From: Acidimicrobiia bacterium
GTDB lineage: Bacteria > Actinomycetota > Acidimicrobiia > Acidimicrobiales > Ilumatobacteraceae
Assembly (NCBI GenBank): GCA_013821025.1
Contig: JACDHN010000005.1
Coordinates: forward strand, 1 to 21,478
Direction of reading: 5' to 3'
Length of the DNA: 21,478 nt
The notes beneath the pieces are model-generated. The model had not been told where the DNA came from. It ran no database searches and saw only the letters and a program-made list of their open reading frames with translations. This document shows positions 8,758 through 17,062 of the stretch, piece after piece (within the stretch, counting starts at the first letter, position 1; each line of letters begins with the position of its first letter). Both the position numbers and the translations under genes were made by a program.

Positions 8758-8793
8758 AGGGTACCGGTACCTTCAGCGTAGATTTCCCCAGGT
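8758..8793. promoter_or_regulatory. Compact divergent promoter region of greA and leuB
   Basis: Only 44 bp separate the two start codons. Plus strand: TAGATT at 8779-8784 fits TANNNT and ends nine bases before the leuB ATG. Minus strand: TACCCT (complement of 8758-8763) ends eight bases before the greA ATG. Neither gene has a convincing ribosome site, so both fit leaderless transcription, which is common in actinobacteria. A perfect 12-bp palindrome, GGTACCGGTACC (8760-8771), overlaps the greA -10 element and could be an operator. The -10 calls are by eye. Confidence 0.45.
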
Positions 8794-9768
<975 letters not shown>

Positions 9769-9772
9769 GGAG

Positions 9773-10690
9773 ATGCCTATCCAAGCGACGTCCAAGATCT
9801 GGATGAACGGAGAGCTGGTCGAGTGGGAGCAGGCGCAGGTGCATGTACTGACGCACACGCTGCACTACGGATCGGGAGTGTTAGAGGGCATCCGAGCCTA
9901 CGAGACGTCCAACGGTCCGGCCGTGTTCCGGCTGACCGACCACATCGTGCGGATGCACAACTCGGCGAAGATCATCGGCATGGAGCTGCCCTACTCCGTC
10001 GAGGAGCTGGTGGCGGCCACCAAGGCAACCGTGGCTGCCACCGGGCTGGCTTCCTGCTACGTGCGCCCGATCGCCTACTACGGCTACGGTGAGATGGGGC
10101 TCAACACGCTGCCGTGCTCGGTCGACGTGGCCATCGCATGCTGGCCGTGGGGCGCCTACCTTGGCGACGACGCTGTTGAGAAGGGCGTGCGGATGAAGGT
10201 CTCGTCGTGGACCCGCCACGACCACAACACCATGCCGCCGGCGGCGAAGACCACCGCCAACTACGTGAACTCGTCGCTGGCGAAGGTGGAGGCGCTCAAC
10301 GCCGGGTACGACGAGGCGGTGATGCTGGCTCCCAATGGCCTGGTGGCCGAGTGCACGGGCGAGAACATCTTCGTCGTGCGACAGGGCAAGCTGATCACGC
10401 CACCGTTGTCGGCGGGGGCGTTGGAGGGCATCACCCAGCACTCGGTGATGACGATCGCCGCCGACCTCGAGTTCGAGGCCGTCGTCGACAACCTCGCCCG
10501 TAGCGACCTGTACATCGCCGAGGAGATGTTCGTCTGTGGCACTGCAGCCGAGGTGTCGTCGGTCAACTCGGTCGATGATCGGCCGCTGCCGTGCCCGGGC
10601 CCGAAGACGCGAGCCATCGCCGAAACGTATTCCCGTGCCGTCCGCGCCGAGGAGCCCCGCTACAAGGAGTGGTGCGAGCTCGTCTCCTGA
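9773..10690 (+). CDS. ilvE: Branched-chain amino acid aminotransferase
   Basis: A 305-residue class IV PLP-dependent aminotransferase that makes Leu, Ile and Val from the 2-oxo acids. The start at ATG 9773 is set by AGGA (9762-9765) seven bases upstream; the frame is open 14 codons further, but that would overlap leuB. Key features are KIWMNGELVEWEQA, HTLHYGSGVLEGIRAY, PLP Lys159 in PPAAKTTANYVNS, and LVAECTGENIFVV with Glu193. It directly follows leuB, whose product is transaminated by this enzyme. The last 31 bases overlap the 3' end of the convergent Rieske gene. Confidence 0.96.
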   Translation: MPIQATSKIWMNGELVEWEQAQVHVLTHTLHYGSGVLEGIRAYETSNGPAVFRLTDHIVRMHNSAKIIGMELPYSVEELVAATKATVAATGLASCYVRPIAYYGYGEMGLNTLPCSVDVAIACWPWGAYLGDDAVEKGVRMKVSSWTRHDHNTMPPAAKTTANYVNSSLAKVEALNAGYDEAVMLAPNGLVAECTGENIFVVRQGKLITPPLSAGALEGITQHSVMTIAADLEFEAVVDNLARSDLYIAEEMFVCGTAAEVSSVNSVDDRPLPCPGPKTRAIAETYSRAVRAEEPRYKEWCELVS

Positions 10691-11874
10691 CTATCCGGCA
10701 TGTTGCAGTTCTCGGCCAGAGCTTGGTGATACATGGCGAGCGCAGGCTCGTTCCGGCCGAACGTGAGGTGGTCGAGCTGGCCGCACTCGAGGTTTCTCTG
10801 GACGCCCGCCATCATGGCGAAGTCCTCCTGCAGCACCGTGCGGATGGTGAGCTCCCAGTTGCTCTCCCAGTGCCGCTGGGCCGACTCTGTGACTCGGCCG
10901 CCCGGGATGTAGAAGTCGAGCTCGCAGATCGAGCGGCCCGGCTCGTTGCCCTGGGGGTACACGCGCCAGGTCTCGAGATGGTCGACCTGCATGACGGCAA
11001 CCACGTTCGGGAACAATACGTTGACGATTGCACTATGGCTGACGACCTCCCAGTCGGCCTCTGGCAGCCCGGCGAGGTCGGCGATGGATCGCCGCGGCAG
11101 CACCTCGCGGATGTGGCTCCCGAACCGGTCGGCGGCGCACAGGTTGCTGACGAAGATCGGCCCCACCGAGCGCCCGTGCAGCGACGCGAAGTGGTAGGGC
11201 TCGAGGAAGGTGTCGACGACGAGTTTCCAGTTCAGTTGCAGGTCGAACCGGTGCCGACGCCAGTGCTGGAACTCGTCCAAGCCGTAGGCGAGCAGGTCGT
11301 CGCTCATGGGGCCGAGCGCCTCGGGGGGCATGGTCGCAGGGGCGGGACCGTCCGGCTCGGGTACGACCCACACTGTCCCGCCCCATTCGATCACGGGCAA
11401 GGTCGGGAGTCGGCACGCACCGGGGGCGACACCGGGGAAGCTCGGGGCGTCGGGGACGGCCGCCAGGGCGCCGTCCAGGTCGTACGACCAGGCATGGTAC
11501 GGGCAGGTGAGCCGGCGCGACGTGCCATCCGCCTCGGCCACTCGTGCGCCTCGGTGGCGGCACACGTTCACGAGCGCATGCACTTCGCCCAGGGCGTCGC
11601 GCGTCACGACCACGGGCACCCGCATGTCGTCGCGGACGATGCGGGAGCCGGGCTCTGGTAGCTCGCAGGAGAGCCCGACCAACTGAGGCCACCGCCGCAG
11701 GACGGTGTCGAGCTCGACTTGAAGATGCTTTCGCGAGGTGTAGTGCCCGGCCGGCACGCTGGCGCACGTCTCCGCCCGCAAGGGCTCGCGCCGCGCCAGG
11801 TGGTCGAGGAGCTTCGGGACGACGCGGGAGGGCTCCGCAACGCGGAACCTGCCTTCAGCTGACAACTGTGCCAC
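10660..11874 (-). CDS. Rieske non-heme iron oxygenase, alpha subunit
   Basis: A 404-residue oxygenase component. The Rieske [2Fe-2S] ligands are clear: CRHRG (Cys105, His107) and CPYHAW (Cys124, His127), spacing C-x-H-x16-C-x2-H. The mononuclear iron site is in DTFLEPYHFASLHG: His228 and His233, with Asp221 as the likely electron bridge; the Asp in QEDFAMMAG is a candidate third ligand. Such enzymes add one or two oxygen atoms to aromatic, steroid or aliphatic substrates using a separate reductase and sometimes a ferredoxin. Neither partner, nor a beta subunit, is visible here. It is the last gene of the mutase operon; its GTG start overlaps the SDR gene by 20 bp (a TTG at 11865 is also possible). 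The 3' end overlaps ilvE by 31 bp. Substrate unknown. Confidence 0.9.
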   Translation of the reverse strand: MAQLSAEGRFRVAEPSRVVPKLLDHLARREPLRAETCASVPAGHYTSRKHLQVELDTVLRRWPQLVGLSCELPEPGSRIVRDDMRVPVVVTRDALGEVHALVNVCRHRGARVAEADGTSRRLTCPYHAWSYDLDGALAAVPDAPSFPGVAPGACRLPTLPVIEWGGTVWVVPEPDGPAPATMPPEALGPMSDDLLAYGLDEFQHWRRHRFDLQLNWKLVVDTFLEPYHFASLHGRSVGPIFVSNLCAADRFGSHIREVLPRRSIADLAGLPEADWEVVSHSAIVNVLFPNVVAVMQVDHLETWRVYPQGNEPGRSICELDFYIPGGRVTESAQRHWESNWELTIRTVLQEDFAMMAGVQRNLECGQLDHLTFGRNEPALAMYHQALAENCNMPDSQETSSHHSL

Positions 11875-12625
11875 CGTCGACCATCAGGGTCTGCCCCGTG
11901 ACGAAGCGTGACGCGTCGGACAGGAGGTAGGTCACGGTCCCGGCCACGTCGGCCGGCTCGAGGCTGCGGCGCAGGGACTGCATGCCGGCGATCGTGTCAA
12001 GGGCGTGTTCGTAGTGGTCACCGAAGAATTCCCGTGTGCCCTCCGTCTTCACGGCGGATGGGGCGATGGCGTTGACGCGGATCCAGTATCGGCCCAGCTC
12101 TCTGGCGAGCCCGCGGGTGAGCCCGATGACGGCCGCTTTCGACGTCGTGTAGTGGAGGGCATTCGGCAGCCCGTACACCGCAGCGAGCGAGGAGATGTTG
12201 ACGATGCTGCCCCCTCCCTCTTCGCGCATTGGAGCTACGGCGGCGCGACACATGTTCCAGATTCCTTTCACGTTGACGTTCATCACGGCGTCCCACTCAT
12301 CGTCGGTCAGCTGATCGAACGGCCCCATGGTGAGCGTCGCGTACAACGCCGCGTTGTTGACGACGCTGTCCAGCGTGCCGAACGCATCCTGCGCCGCGGC
12401 GACGGCGTGGCGACACGACTCGAGATCGACCACGTCGAGGCGGACCGCGACGACCGCGCCGCCGGCGTGGCCCGCCAGCTCTACCGTTTCGGAGCAGTCA
12501 TCCCGATCGGCGGCGACCACGCTGGCGCCGGCGGCGACGAGATCCTGGCAGTAGCGGCGACCGAGGCCGCGTGCTGCGCCAGTCACCAATGCGACCTTGC
12601 CGTCAAGGGGTCGAGCAGTCGCCAT
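11855..12625 (-). CDS. Short-chain dehydrogenase/reductase (SDR)
   Basis: A 256-residue classical SDR. The cofactor motif TGAARGLG is at 15-22, and Asp39 after the second strand favours NAD(H) over NADP(H). NNAA follows at 89-92, the tetrad Asn at 117, Ser144/145, Tyr158 and Lys162 (YTTSK). The C-terminus MVDGGTVVS is typical. It probably oxidises an alcohol to a ketone, or the reverse. ATG 12625 is preferred: AGGA seven bases upstream and homology beginning at LDGKVALVTG. The frame opens upstream to 12865, but that extension lies inside the GTPase gene and is not SDR-like. The start overlaps the GTPase 3' end by 23 bp and the stop overlaps the Rieske start by 20 bp, so it is tightly coupled within the operon. 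Confidence 0.92.
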   Translation of the reverse strand: MATARPLDGKVALVTGAARGLGRRYCQDLVAAGASVVAADRDDCSETVELAGHAGGAVVAVRLDVVDLESCRHAVAAAQDAFGTLDSVVNNAALYATLTMGPFDQLTDDEWDAVMNVNVKGIWNMCRAAVAPMREEGGGSIVNISSLAAVYGLPNALHYTTSKAAVIGLTRGLARELGRYWIRVNAIAPSAVKTEGTREFFGDHYEHALDTIAGMQSLRRSLEPADVAGTVTYLLSDASRFVTGQTLMVDGGTVVS

Positions 12626-13577
12626 CACGCTGTCCTTCTGAATTCGTTGTCGTGTGGGGAACGGCGAGCTCGCCGAGCAGCTCGTGAACCACGGCGTGAT
12701 AGACGTCGCGGAGAGGCTGGCGCAGCGCGTCAGGGGGTAGGTCCGCCACCAGCTCTCGCGCTCGGCGGGTGACGAGTCGCTCGACGTCATAGCGGGCACG
12801 TGCGAGCGTGCAGGCGCCCGCGTCGCGACGGGATCGAAGGTGCGAGCGGTGAGCGTCAATCGCATCGCTGAGCTGTGGCACGCCGGCTCCTGAGACGGTC
12901 GATGTGAGGAGCACCGGGGGTATCCAGCCGTTCAGCGCCCGTCGATCGAGCGTTGCTGCGAGCTCGGCAGCAAGCAGGTCGGCACCGGGACGGTCGGCCT
13001 TGTGGACGGCATAGACGTGCCCGACCTCGAGGATGCCGGCCTTCATCGCCTGCACGGTGTCGCCCGACCCGGGGAGGACGATCACGACCACGGTGTCGAC
13101 GCACTGGCGCACTGCGTAATCGGCTTGGCCGACGCCGACCGTCTCGACGAGGATCTCGTCGAAGCGCTGTTCCTCGAGGGCCGCGAGGAGGTCGGGGAGG
13201 TTGTCGGTCGTGCCGTCGGCAGACGAACGACTCGGCACCGAGCGCACGTAGAGGCGCTCGTCGGTGACGACTCCGTCGATGCGGATCCGATCGCCGAGGA
13301 TGGATCCGCCGCTGTGCGGGCTGGTCGGGTCGATGGCGAGCACGCCGAGGTGGCGCGCTGAACCGAGGCGATGCGCAGCGATGGCGCCCACGAGCGAGCT
13401 CTTGCCAGCACCCGGTGGCCCCGTGACTGCGATGCGGTGGACGTCACTGCCCGAGTGCGGTCTCCCCCCGGCTCGTGCAGCCAGAACGTCTCGGACGCTC
13501 GCGTCGGCGACATCGGTGAGACGCCGACCAAGCCGCCGACGATCGATGGCGGCGCGGGGTGTGGACGCCACGCTCAC
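12603..13577 (-). CDS. MeaB/ArgK-type GTPase, chaperone of the B12-dependent mutase
   Basis: A 324-residue G3E-family GTPase. MeaB proteins guard and reload the adenosylcobalamin cofactor of acyl-CoA mutases. Walker A is GPPGAGKS at 53-60, followed by DPTSPHSGGSILGDRIR and the G3-like ETVGVGQADYAV. The base-recognition motif reads HKAD instead of the usual NKxD (VYAVHKADRPGAD), an unusual substitution that could alter nucleotide preference. The gene starts in a GTGA overlap with the stop of the B12-binding subunit (13574-13577), strong contextual support for its role. Its 3' end overlaps the SDR start by 23 bp. Confidence 0.93.
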   Translation of the reverse strand: MSVASTPRAAIDRRRLGRRLTDVADASVRDVLAARAGGRPHSGSDVHRIAVTGPPGAGKSSLVGAIAAHRLGSARHLGVLAIDPTSPHSGGSILGDRIRIDGVVTDERLYVRSVPSRSSADGTTDNLPDLLAALEEQRFDEILVETVGVGQADYAVRQCVDTVVVIVLPGSGDTVQAMKAGILEVGHVYAVHKADRPGADLLAAELAATLDRRALNGWIPPVLLTSTVSGAGVPQLSDAIDAHRSHLRSRRDAGACTLARARYDVERLVTRRARELVADLPPDALRQPLRDVYHAVVHELLGELAVPHTTTNSEGQRDGDCSTP

Positions 13578-13975
13578 GTCTCCCCGAGTGCGGCATCGAA
13601 GCGCGTCAGCACGTCGTCGAGCGTTTCATCGGCAGTGAAGATGGCGCGGATCCCCATGTCGAGCAGCGCCTTGTGCTCGGTGTGTGGGATGGTGCCGCCG
13701 AGGAAGACGGCGACGTCGCCAGCCCCACGGGCATCGAGGGCTGCGATCACGTCGGATGCGAGGGAGAGATGGCTTCCGGACAGGACGCTGAGACCCACCG
13801 CGTGCACACCTTCGTCGACGGCCACGTCGGCGATGTAGTCCGGGCTCTTGCGCAAGCCGGTGTAGATGACGTCGGCACCGGCATCGCGCAACGCCATGGC
13901 CACCACCTTTGCGCCGACGTCGTGCCCATCGAGGCCCGGCTTGGCGATGAGGATGCGCTTCTTCGCGAGAGACAC
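13574..13975 (-). CDS. Acyl-CoA mutase small subunit, cobalamin-binding domain
   Basis: A 133-residue protein made only of the B12-binding fold. It begins KKRILIAKPGLDGHDVGAK, with DxHxxG at Asp16-His18-Gly21; His18 would be the lower axial cobalt ligand in base-off, His-on binding. SVLSGSH and FLGGTIPH match the second and third cofactor segments. It completes the active enzyme with the large subunit encoded 15 bp upstream; this split arrangement is known from isobutyryl-CoA and 2-hydroxyisobutyryl-CoA mutases, whereas classical methylmalonyl-CoA mutase carries this domain at the C-terminus of one chain. Its stop overlaps the GTPase start. Confidence 0.94.
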   Translation of the reverse strand: MSLAKKRILIAKPGLDGHDVGAKVVAMALRDAGADVIYTGLRKSPDYIADVAVDEGVHAVGLSVLSGSHLSLASDVIAALDARGAGDVAVFLGGTIPHTEHKALLDMGIRAIFTADETLDDVLTRFDAALGET

Positions 13976-13990
13976 GATCGCTACCTCGGC

Positions 13991-15565
13991 TTAGAACCGG
14001 ACCGGTTCGTCGAACTCGCCCCAGCGGTCGCGGAGGACGTCGGTGATCTCGCCGACGGTGGCGTCGGCGTGGCAGCAGGCGACGATGTGGGGCATGAGGT
14101 TCTCATCGTCGTGCTCGGCGGCCTTTGCCAGAGCCCGCAGGGTTTCGCCCATGCGCCGCTCGTCGCGGGCTGCCTTGAGGCGATCGAGCTTCTCCAGCAC
14201 GCGGGCAGCCGTCCCGTCGTCCAGGGCGAACATCTCCCCGATCTCCGGCGGCCGACCGTCGGCGTAACGGTTGACGCCGACGACCACCCGCTCGCCGCGG
14301 TCGATCTGCCCCTTGCGTTCAAGTGCCCGGCGTGCCACGCGGGTTTGGAGGTAGCCGTCCTCGATGGCGACGATCACGCCGCCGTAGTCATCGAGCTCAC
14401 CCATGACCGCCCGGATCTCCTCTTCCATGCTGTCGGTCAGCGACTCGACGAGGTAGCTGCCACCGAGCGGGTCGACGCTCGACGCCGCCCCGCTTTCGTG
14501 GGCAATGATCTGCTGGGTGCGCAGTGCAAGCTCCGCCGACTGCTCGCTGGGAATCTGGAAAGCCTCGTCGTAGGCGCACGTGAAGATCGACTGAGCGCCG
14601 GCGAACACCGCCGCCAGGTTCTCGACGGCAACTCGCACCACGTTGTTGAGCGGCTGCTGCGCGGTCAGCGACGAGCCGCCGCAGACGACGCCGAACCGGA
14701 GCTGCTGTGCCGCCGGATCGGTGACGTCGTAGCGGGTCCGCATCAAATCTGCCCAGATGCGTCGAGCGGCGCGGAACTTGGCCACCTCCTCGAACAGGTC
14801 CATGTGGACGTAGAAGAAGAACGAGAGTCGGCTCCCGAACCTCGCCGGATCGCCGCCGCGGGCGATCAGTGCGTCCACGTAGGCGAGCCCGTTGGCGAGG
14901 GTGAACGCCATCTCCTCGGCGGCGGTCACACCCGCGTCGCGTACGTGGGCTCCGGCGATGCTGATCGCGTTGAAGCGGGGGGCCTCTTCTCCGGCGAACA
15001 TCACGGTGTCGGCGACAAGACGCACGGATGGCTGCACCGGGAAGATCCACGTGCCCCGTGCGACGAACTCCTTGAGGATGTCGTTCTGGATCGTGCCGGT
15101 GAGCGCTGAGCGCGGCACCCCCTTTCGGTCGGCGACGGCGAGGTACATGGCGAAGATGACGGCAGCGGTGCCGTTGATGGTGAAGGAGGTGGAGATCGCG
15201 TCGAGACCGATGCCGCGGAAGAGGATCTCCATCTCTCGCCTGCTGAACAGCGACACGCCCACCTTCCCGATCTCGGCCCTGGCCATCGGGTGATCGGGGT
15301 CGTACCCGCACTGGGTCGGAAGGTCGAGCGCGACCGACAGCCCCGTCTGACCGTGGTCGAGCAGGAATCGATAGCGGGCGTTCGTCTCCTCGGCGGTCCC
15401 GAAGCCTGAGTACTGACGCATCGTCCAGAGCCGGCCGCGGTAGCCATCCGGGAAGATGCCGCGGGTGAAGGGGTACTCGCCCGGGTCCCCGAGCCGTTCG
15501 GCCCCAGGACCGCGTGCGACAACAGGCACCTCGATTCCAGACGGCAGTGTCACCACGCCGGTCAT
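13991..15565 (-). CDS. B12-dependent acyl-CoA mutase, large (catalytic) subunit, of uncertain substrate
   Basis: A 524-residue TIM-barrel subunit of the methylmalonyl-CoA mutase family without a B12 domain. Motifs include YPFTRGIFPDGYRG, WTMRQYSGFGTAEETN, TGTIQNDILKEF and LSFFFYVHMDLFEEVAK. The alignment to Propionibacterium MutB, from memory, is ungapped around the active site with an offset of 37: Tyr52 = Tyr89, Arg170 = Arg207 and His207 = His244 are kept as in methylmalonyl-CoA mutase, but Gln85 replaces His122 and Ala206 replaces Tyr243. Isobutyryl- and 2-hydroxyisobutyryl-CoA mutases have Phe or Ile at the first position and Gln at the second, so a CoA thioester with a free carboxylate is favoured, with extra room from Ala206. 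The segment CAYDEAFQIPSEQS is closer to the split mutases. It starts in an ATGA overlap with the crotonase gene. Confidence 0.9.
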   Translation of the reverse strand: MTGVVTLPSGIEVPVVARGPGAERLGDPGEYPFTRGIFPDGYRGRLWTMRQYSGFGTAEETNARYRFLLDHGQTGLSVALDLPTQCGYDPDHPMARAEIGKVGVSLFSRREMEILFRGIGLDAISTSFTINGTAAVIFAMYLAVADRKGVPRSALTGTIQNDILKEFVARGTWIFPVQPSVRLVADTVMFAGEEAPRFNAISIAGAHVRDAGVTAAEEMAFTLANGLAYVDALIARGGDPARFGSRLSFFFYVHMDLFEEVAKFRAARRIWADLMRTRYDVTDPAAQQLRFGVVCGGSSLTAQQPLNNVVRVAVENLAAVFAGAQSIFTCAYDEAFQIPSEQSAELALRTQQIIAHESGAASSVDPLGGSYLVESLTDSMEEEIRAVMGELDDYGGVIVAIEDGYLQTRVARRALERKGQIDRGERVVVGVNRYADGRPPEIGEMFALDDGTAARVLEKLDRLKAARDERRMGETLRALAKAAEHDDENLMPHIVACCHADATVGEITDVLRDRWGEFDEPVRF

Positions 15566-16374
15566 GATGGCTCTCGCTCGGATGTGCGGCGGTCTCGACC
15601 GAGGAATCCATCGAGTGCGGCCCAGTGGTCCGGATGCACCCAGTTCGAGCGGAATCGTTCGAGCTCCAGTTGCTCGAGCACGGAGCGGTCAGAACCCATG
15701 CGCACGGCGCTGGTCAACGCCTTGAATGTGCGCAAGACGGCGACCGACTGCCTGAGCAAGGGCGCGACGAAGTCGGCTACGGCTTCGTCGAGCGCTTCAC
15801 CAGGCGCCACGACGCGGTCGTAAAGGCCAATCCGCAGGCCGTGCTCGTGGTCGACCATCTCGGTGGTGCAGAGCAAGCGCAGGCCCTGGCCGGGTCCCAC
15901 GGTGCGCAGGAGATCGACTCCGCCACCCCACGCAGTCGAGACCGCCTGGCGCCCCTGCACGAAGCCCATCCGAGCATGGCGGTCGACGACACGATGGTCG
16001 CAGGCGAGAGCCAGCTCAGCCCCACCACCGAGCGCATCTCCGTTGACCGCAGCCACGACCGGGACGGGAAAGGTGCGGATCTGGTCGAGCACACCACGGG
16101 CATGGCGTGCCATTGCCTCCGCCTCAGCCTCGGTCCGCAGCGCAGCGAGCGCCACGAGATCGCCTCCGGAGGTGAAGTTGTCGCGCCCGGCCCCTGTCAC
16201 GATCAGGACCTTGATCGTCTCGTCGGCCGCCGTCTCGACGAGACCGATCGACACCGCGTCGAGCACCTCCCGAGACAGCGCATTGCGCTTCTCCTGTCGA
16301 TCGACCGTGATGGTCGCCGTGCCACCAGCGCGCTGGACGGTCACACTCCCGACCGCCAACCGCGTCTCGCTCAC
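15562..16374 (-). CDS. Crotonase-fold enzyme, ethylmalonyl-CoA decarboxylase (ECHDC1)-like
   Basis: A 270-residue crotonase-family protein from GTG 16374, preceded by GGAGGGG; ATG 16401 in the same frame is less likely because it lies inside the operator. Oxyanion-hole segments are NFTSGGDLVAL and GDALGGGAELALACD, which holds the Glu equivalent to the first hydratase catalytic Glu. The second catalytic Glu, in F-x-x-P-E of hydratases, is absent: here FVQGRQAVSTAWGGG. That pattern, F-V-[HQ] then WGG, recalls mammalian ECHDC1, which decarboxylates ethylmalonyl- and methylmalonyl-CoA. The comparison is from memory. It is the first gene of the operon and its TGA overlaps the mutase ATG. An ordinary enoyl-CoA hydratase/isomerase annotation is the fallback. 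Confidence 0.8.
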   Translation of the reverse strand: MSETRLAVGSVTVQRAGGTATITVDRQEKRNALSREVLDAVSIGLVETAADETIKVLIVTGAGRDNFTSGGDLVALAALRTEAEAEAMARHARGVLDQIRTFPVPVVAAVNGDALGGGAELALACDHRVVDRHARMGFVQGRQAVSTAWGGGVDLLRTVGPGQGLRLLCTTEMVDHEHGLRIGLYDRVVAPGEALDEAVADFVAPLLRQSVAVLRTFKALTSAVRMGSDRSVLEQLELERFRSNWVHPDHWAALDGFLGRDRRTSEREPS

Positions 16375-16439
16375 TTGCCACCCCTCCCGGGCGTGATACA
16401 ATTCATCACGTTTATATCATGCTCGGGCACTACTGTCGA
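16375..16439. promoter_or_regulatory. Overlapping divergent promoters of the mutase operon and tetR
   Basis: An AT-rich island in otherwise GC-rich DNA. Minus strand (operon): TCGACA (complement of 16434-16439), 17-bp spacer, TATAAA (complement of 16411-16416). Plus strand (tetR): TTGCCA (16375-16380), 16-bp spacer, TACAAT (16397-16402). Each hexamer differs from the sigma-70 consensus at one position. Predicted operon start near 16404 gives a leader of about 30 bases with GGAGGGG before GTG 16374. Confidence 0.65.
16392..16410. promoter_or_regulatory. Probable TetR operator
   Basis: Perfect 6-bp inverted repeat CGTGAT-N7-ATCACG. It covers the tetR -10 TACAAT and the predicted start of the divergent operon, so one bound dimer could repress both. 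Size and symmetry fit TetR-family operators; the ligand is unknown, but an acyl-CoA intermediate would be in keeping with the operon. Confidence 0.6.
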
Positions 16440-17048
16440 GACGTGCCCGGAAACCTGCAAACCTCGCAGTCCCGCATCCTCGACGCCGCCGAGAGCTGCT
16501 TCGAACGGATGGGCGTTCGCAAGACCACGATCGACGACGTCGCAGCCGAAGCTGGCGTGGCCCGGATAACCGTGTACCGCAACGTCGGCAACCGCGACCA
16601 GCTCGTGCTCAAGATCCTTCTCCGAGTGACCCAGCGATTCCTCGACCGCACGCGCCCTCGAGTTCTCGCTGCGCCGAACCTCGCCGGCGCCGTGACCGAG
16701 CTGCTCCTCTCCACGGTGAGCGCCGCGCGGCGCGACAACAGTCTCCTCCTGCTCTACGCGTCGGAGGAGAACGGCGAGGCGGGCGGACCGATCTCGGGAG
16801 CGGTCGAGCCACTCGTGGCGATGTACGGCGAGGTTGTCGCCGCAGCCGTCGAGCGCTTCCCCGGCGAGCTCCGGTCGGACCTGGACGCCCACGCGGCGAG
16901 CGAGTGGACGCTCCGGATGATCGTGTCCCTGCTCACACTCACGTCGCCCGAAGTGCGAGACAACCAGGGGCTGCGGCGCTACGTGGAGACCTTCGTCGTG
17001 CCCCCGCTGCTCGCTCCCAACCGCGCTCGGGTCGGTCGCGCGACCTGA
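16419..17048 (+). CDS. TetR-family transcriptional regulator
   Basis: A 209-residue regulator from ATG 16419. The N-terminal helix-turn-helix covers about residues 15-60 (RILDAAESCFERMG, TTIDDVAAEAGVARITVY, NRDQLVLKIL). The remaining helical domain is divergent, as expected for ligand binding. GTG 16443 (VPGNLQTSQ) is an alternative start in frame; neither has a clear ribosome site. It is divergent from the mutase operon and shares a palindromic operator with it, so it most likely represses that operon and itself until an inducer binds. The effector cannot be named from sequence. Confidence 0.92.
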   Translation: MLGHYCRDVPGNLQTSQSRILDAAESCFERMGVRKTTIDDVAAEAGVARITVYRNVGNRDQLVLKILLRVTQRFLDRTRPRVLAAPNLAGAVTELLLSTVSAARRDNSLLLLYASEENGEAGGPISGAVEPLVAMYGEVVAAAVERFPGELRSDLDAHAASEWTLRMIVSLLTLTSPEVRDNQGLRRYVETFVVPPLLAPNRARVGRAT

Positions 17049-17062
17049 GCCGAGAACGAGTA

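Noticed and set aside
13559..15109. Plus-strand 516-codon frame opposite the mutase genes
   Set aside because: Antisense shadow; both mutase subunits on the minus strand are unambiguous.
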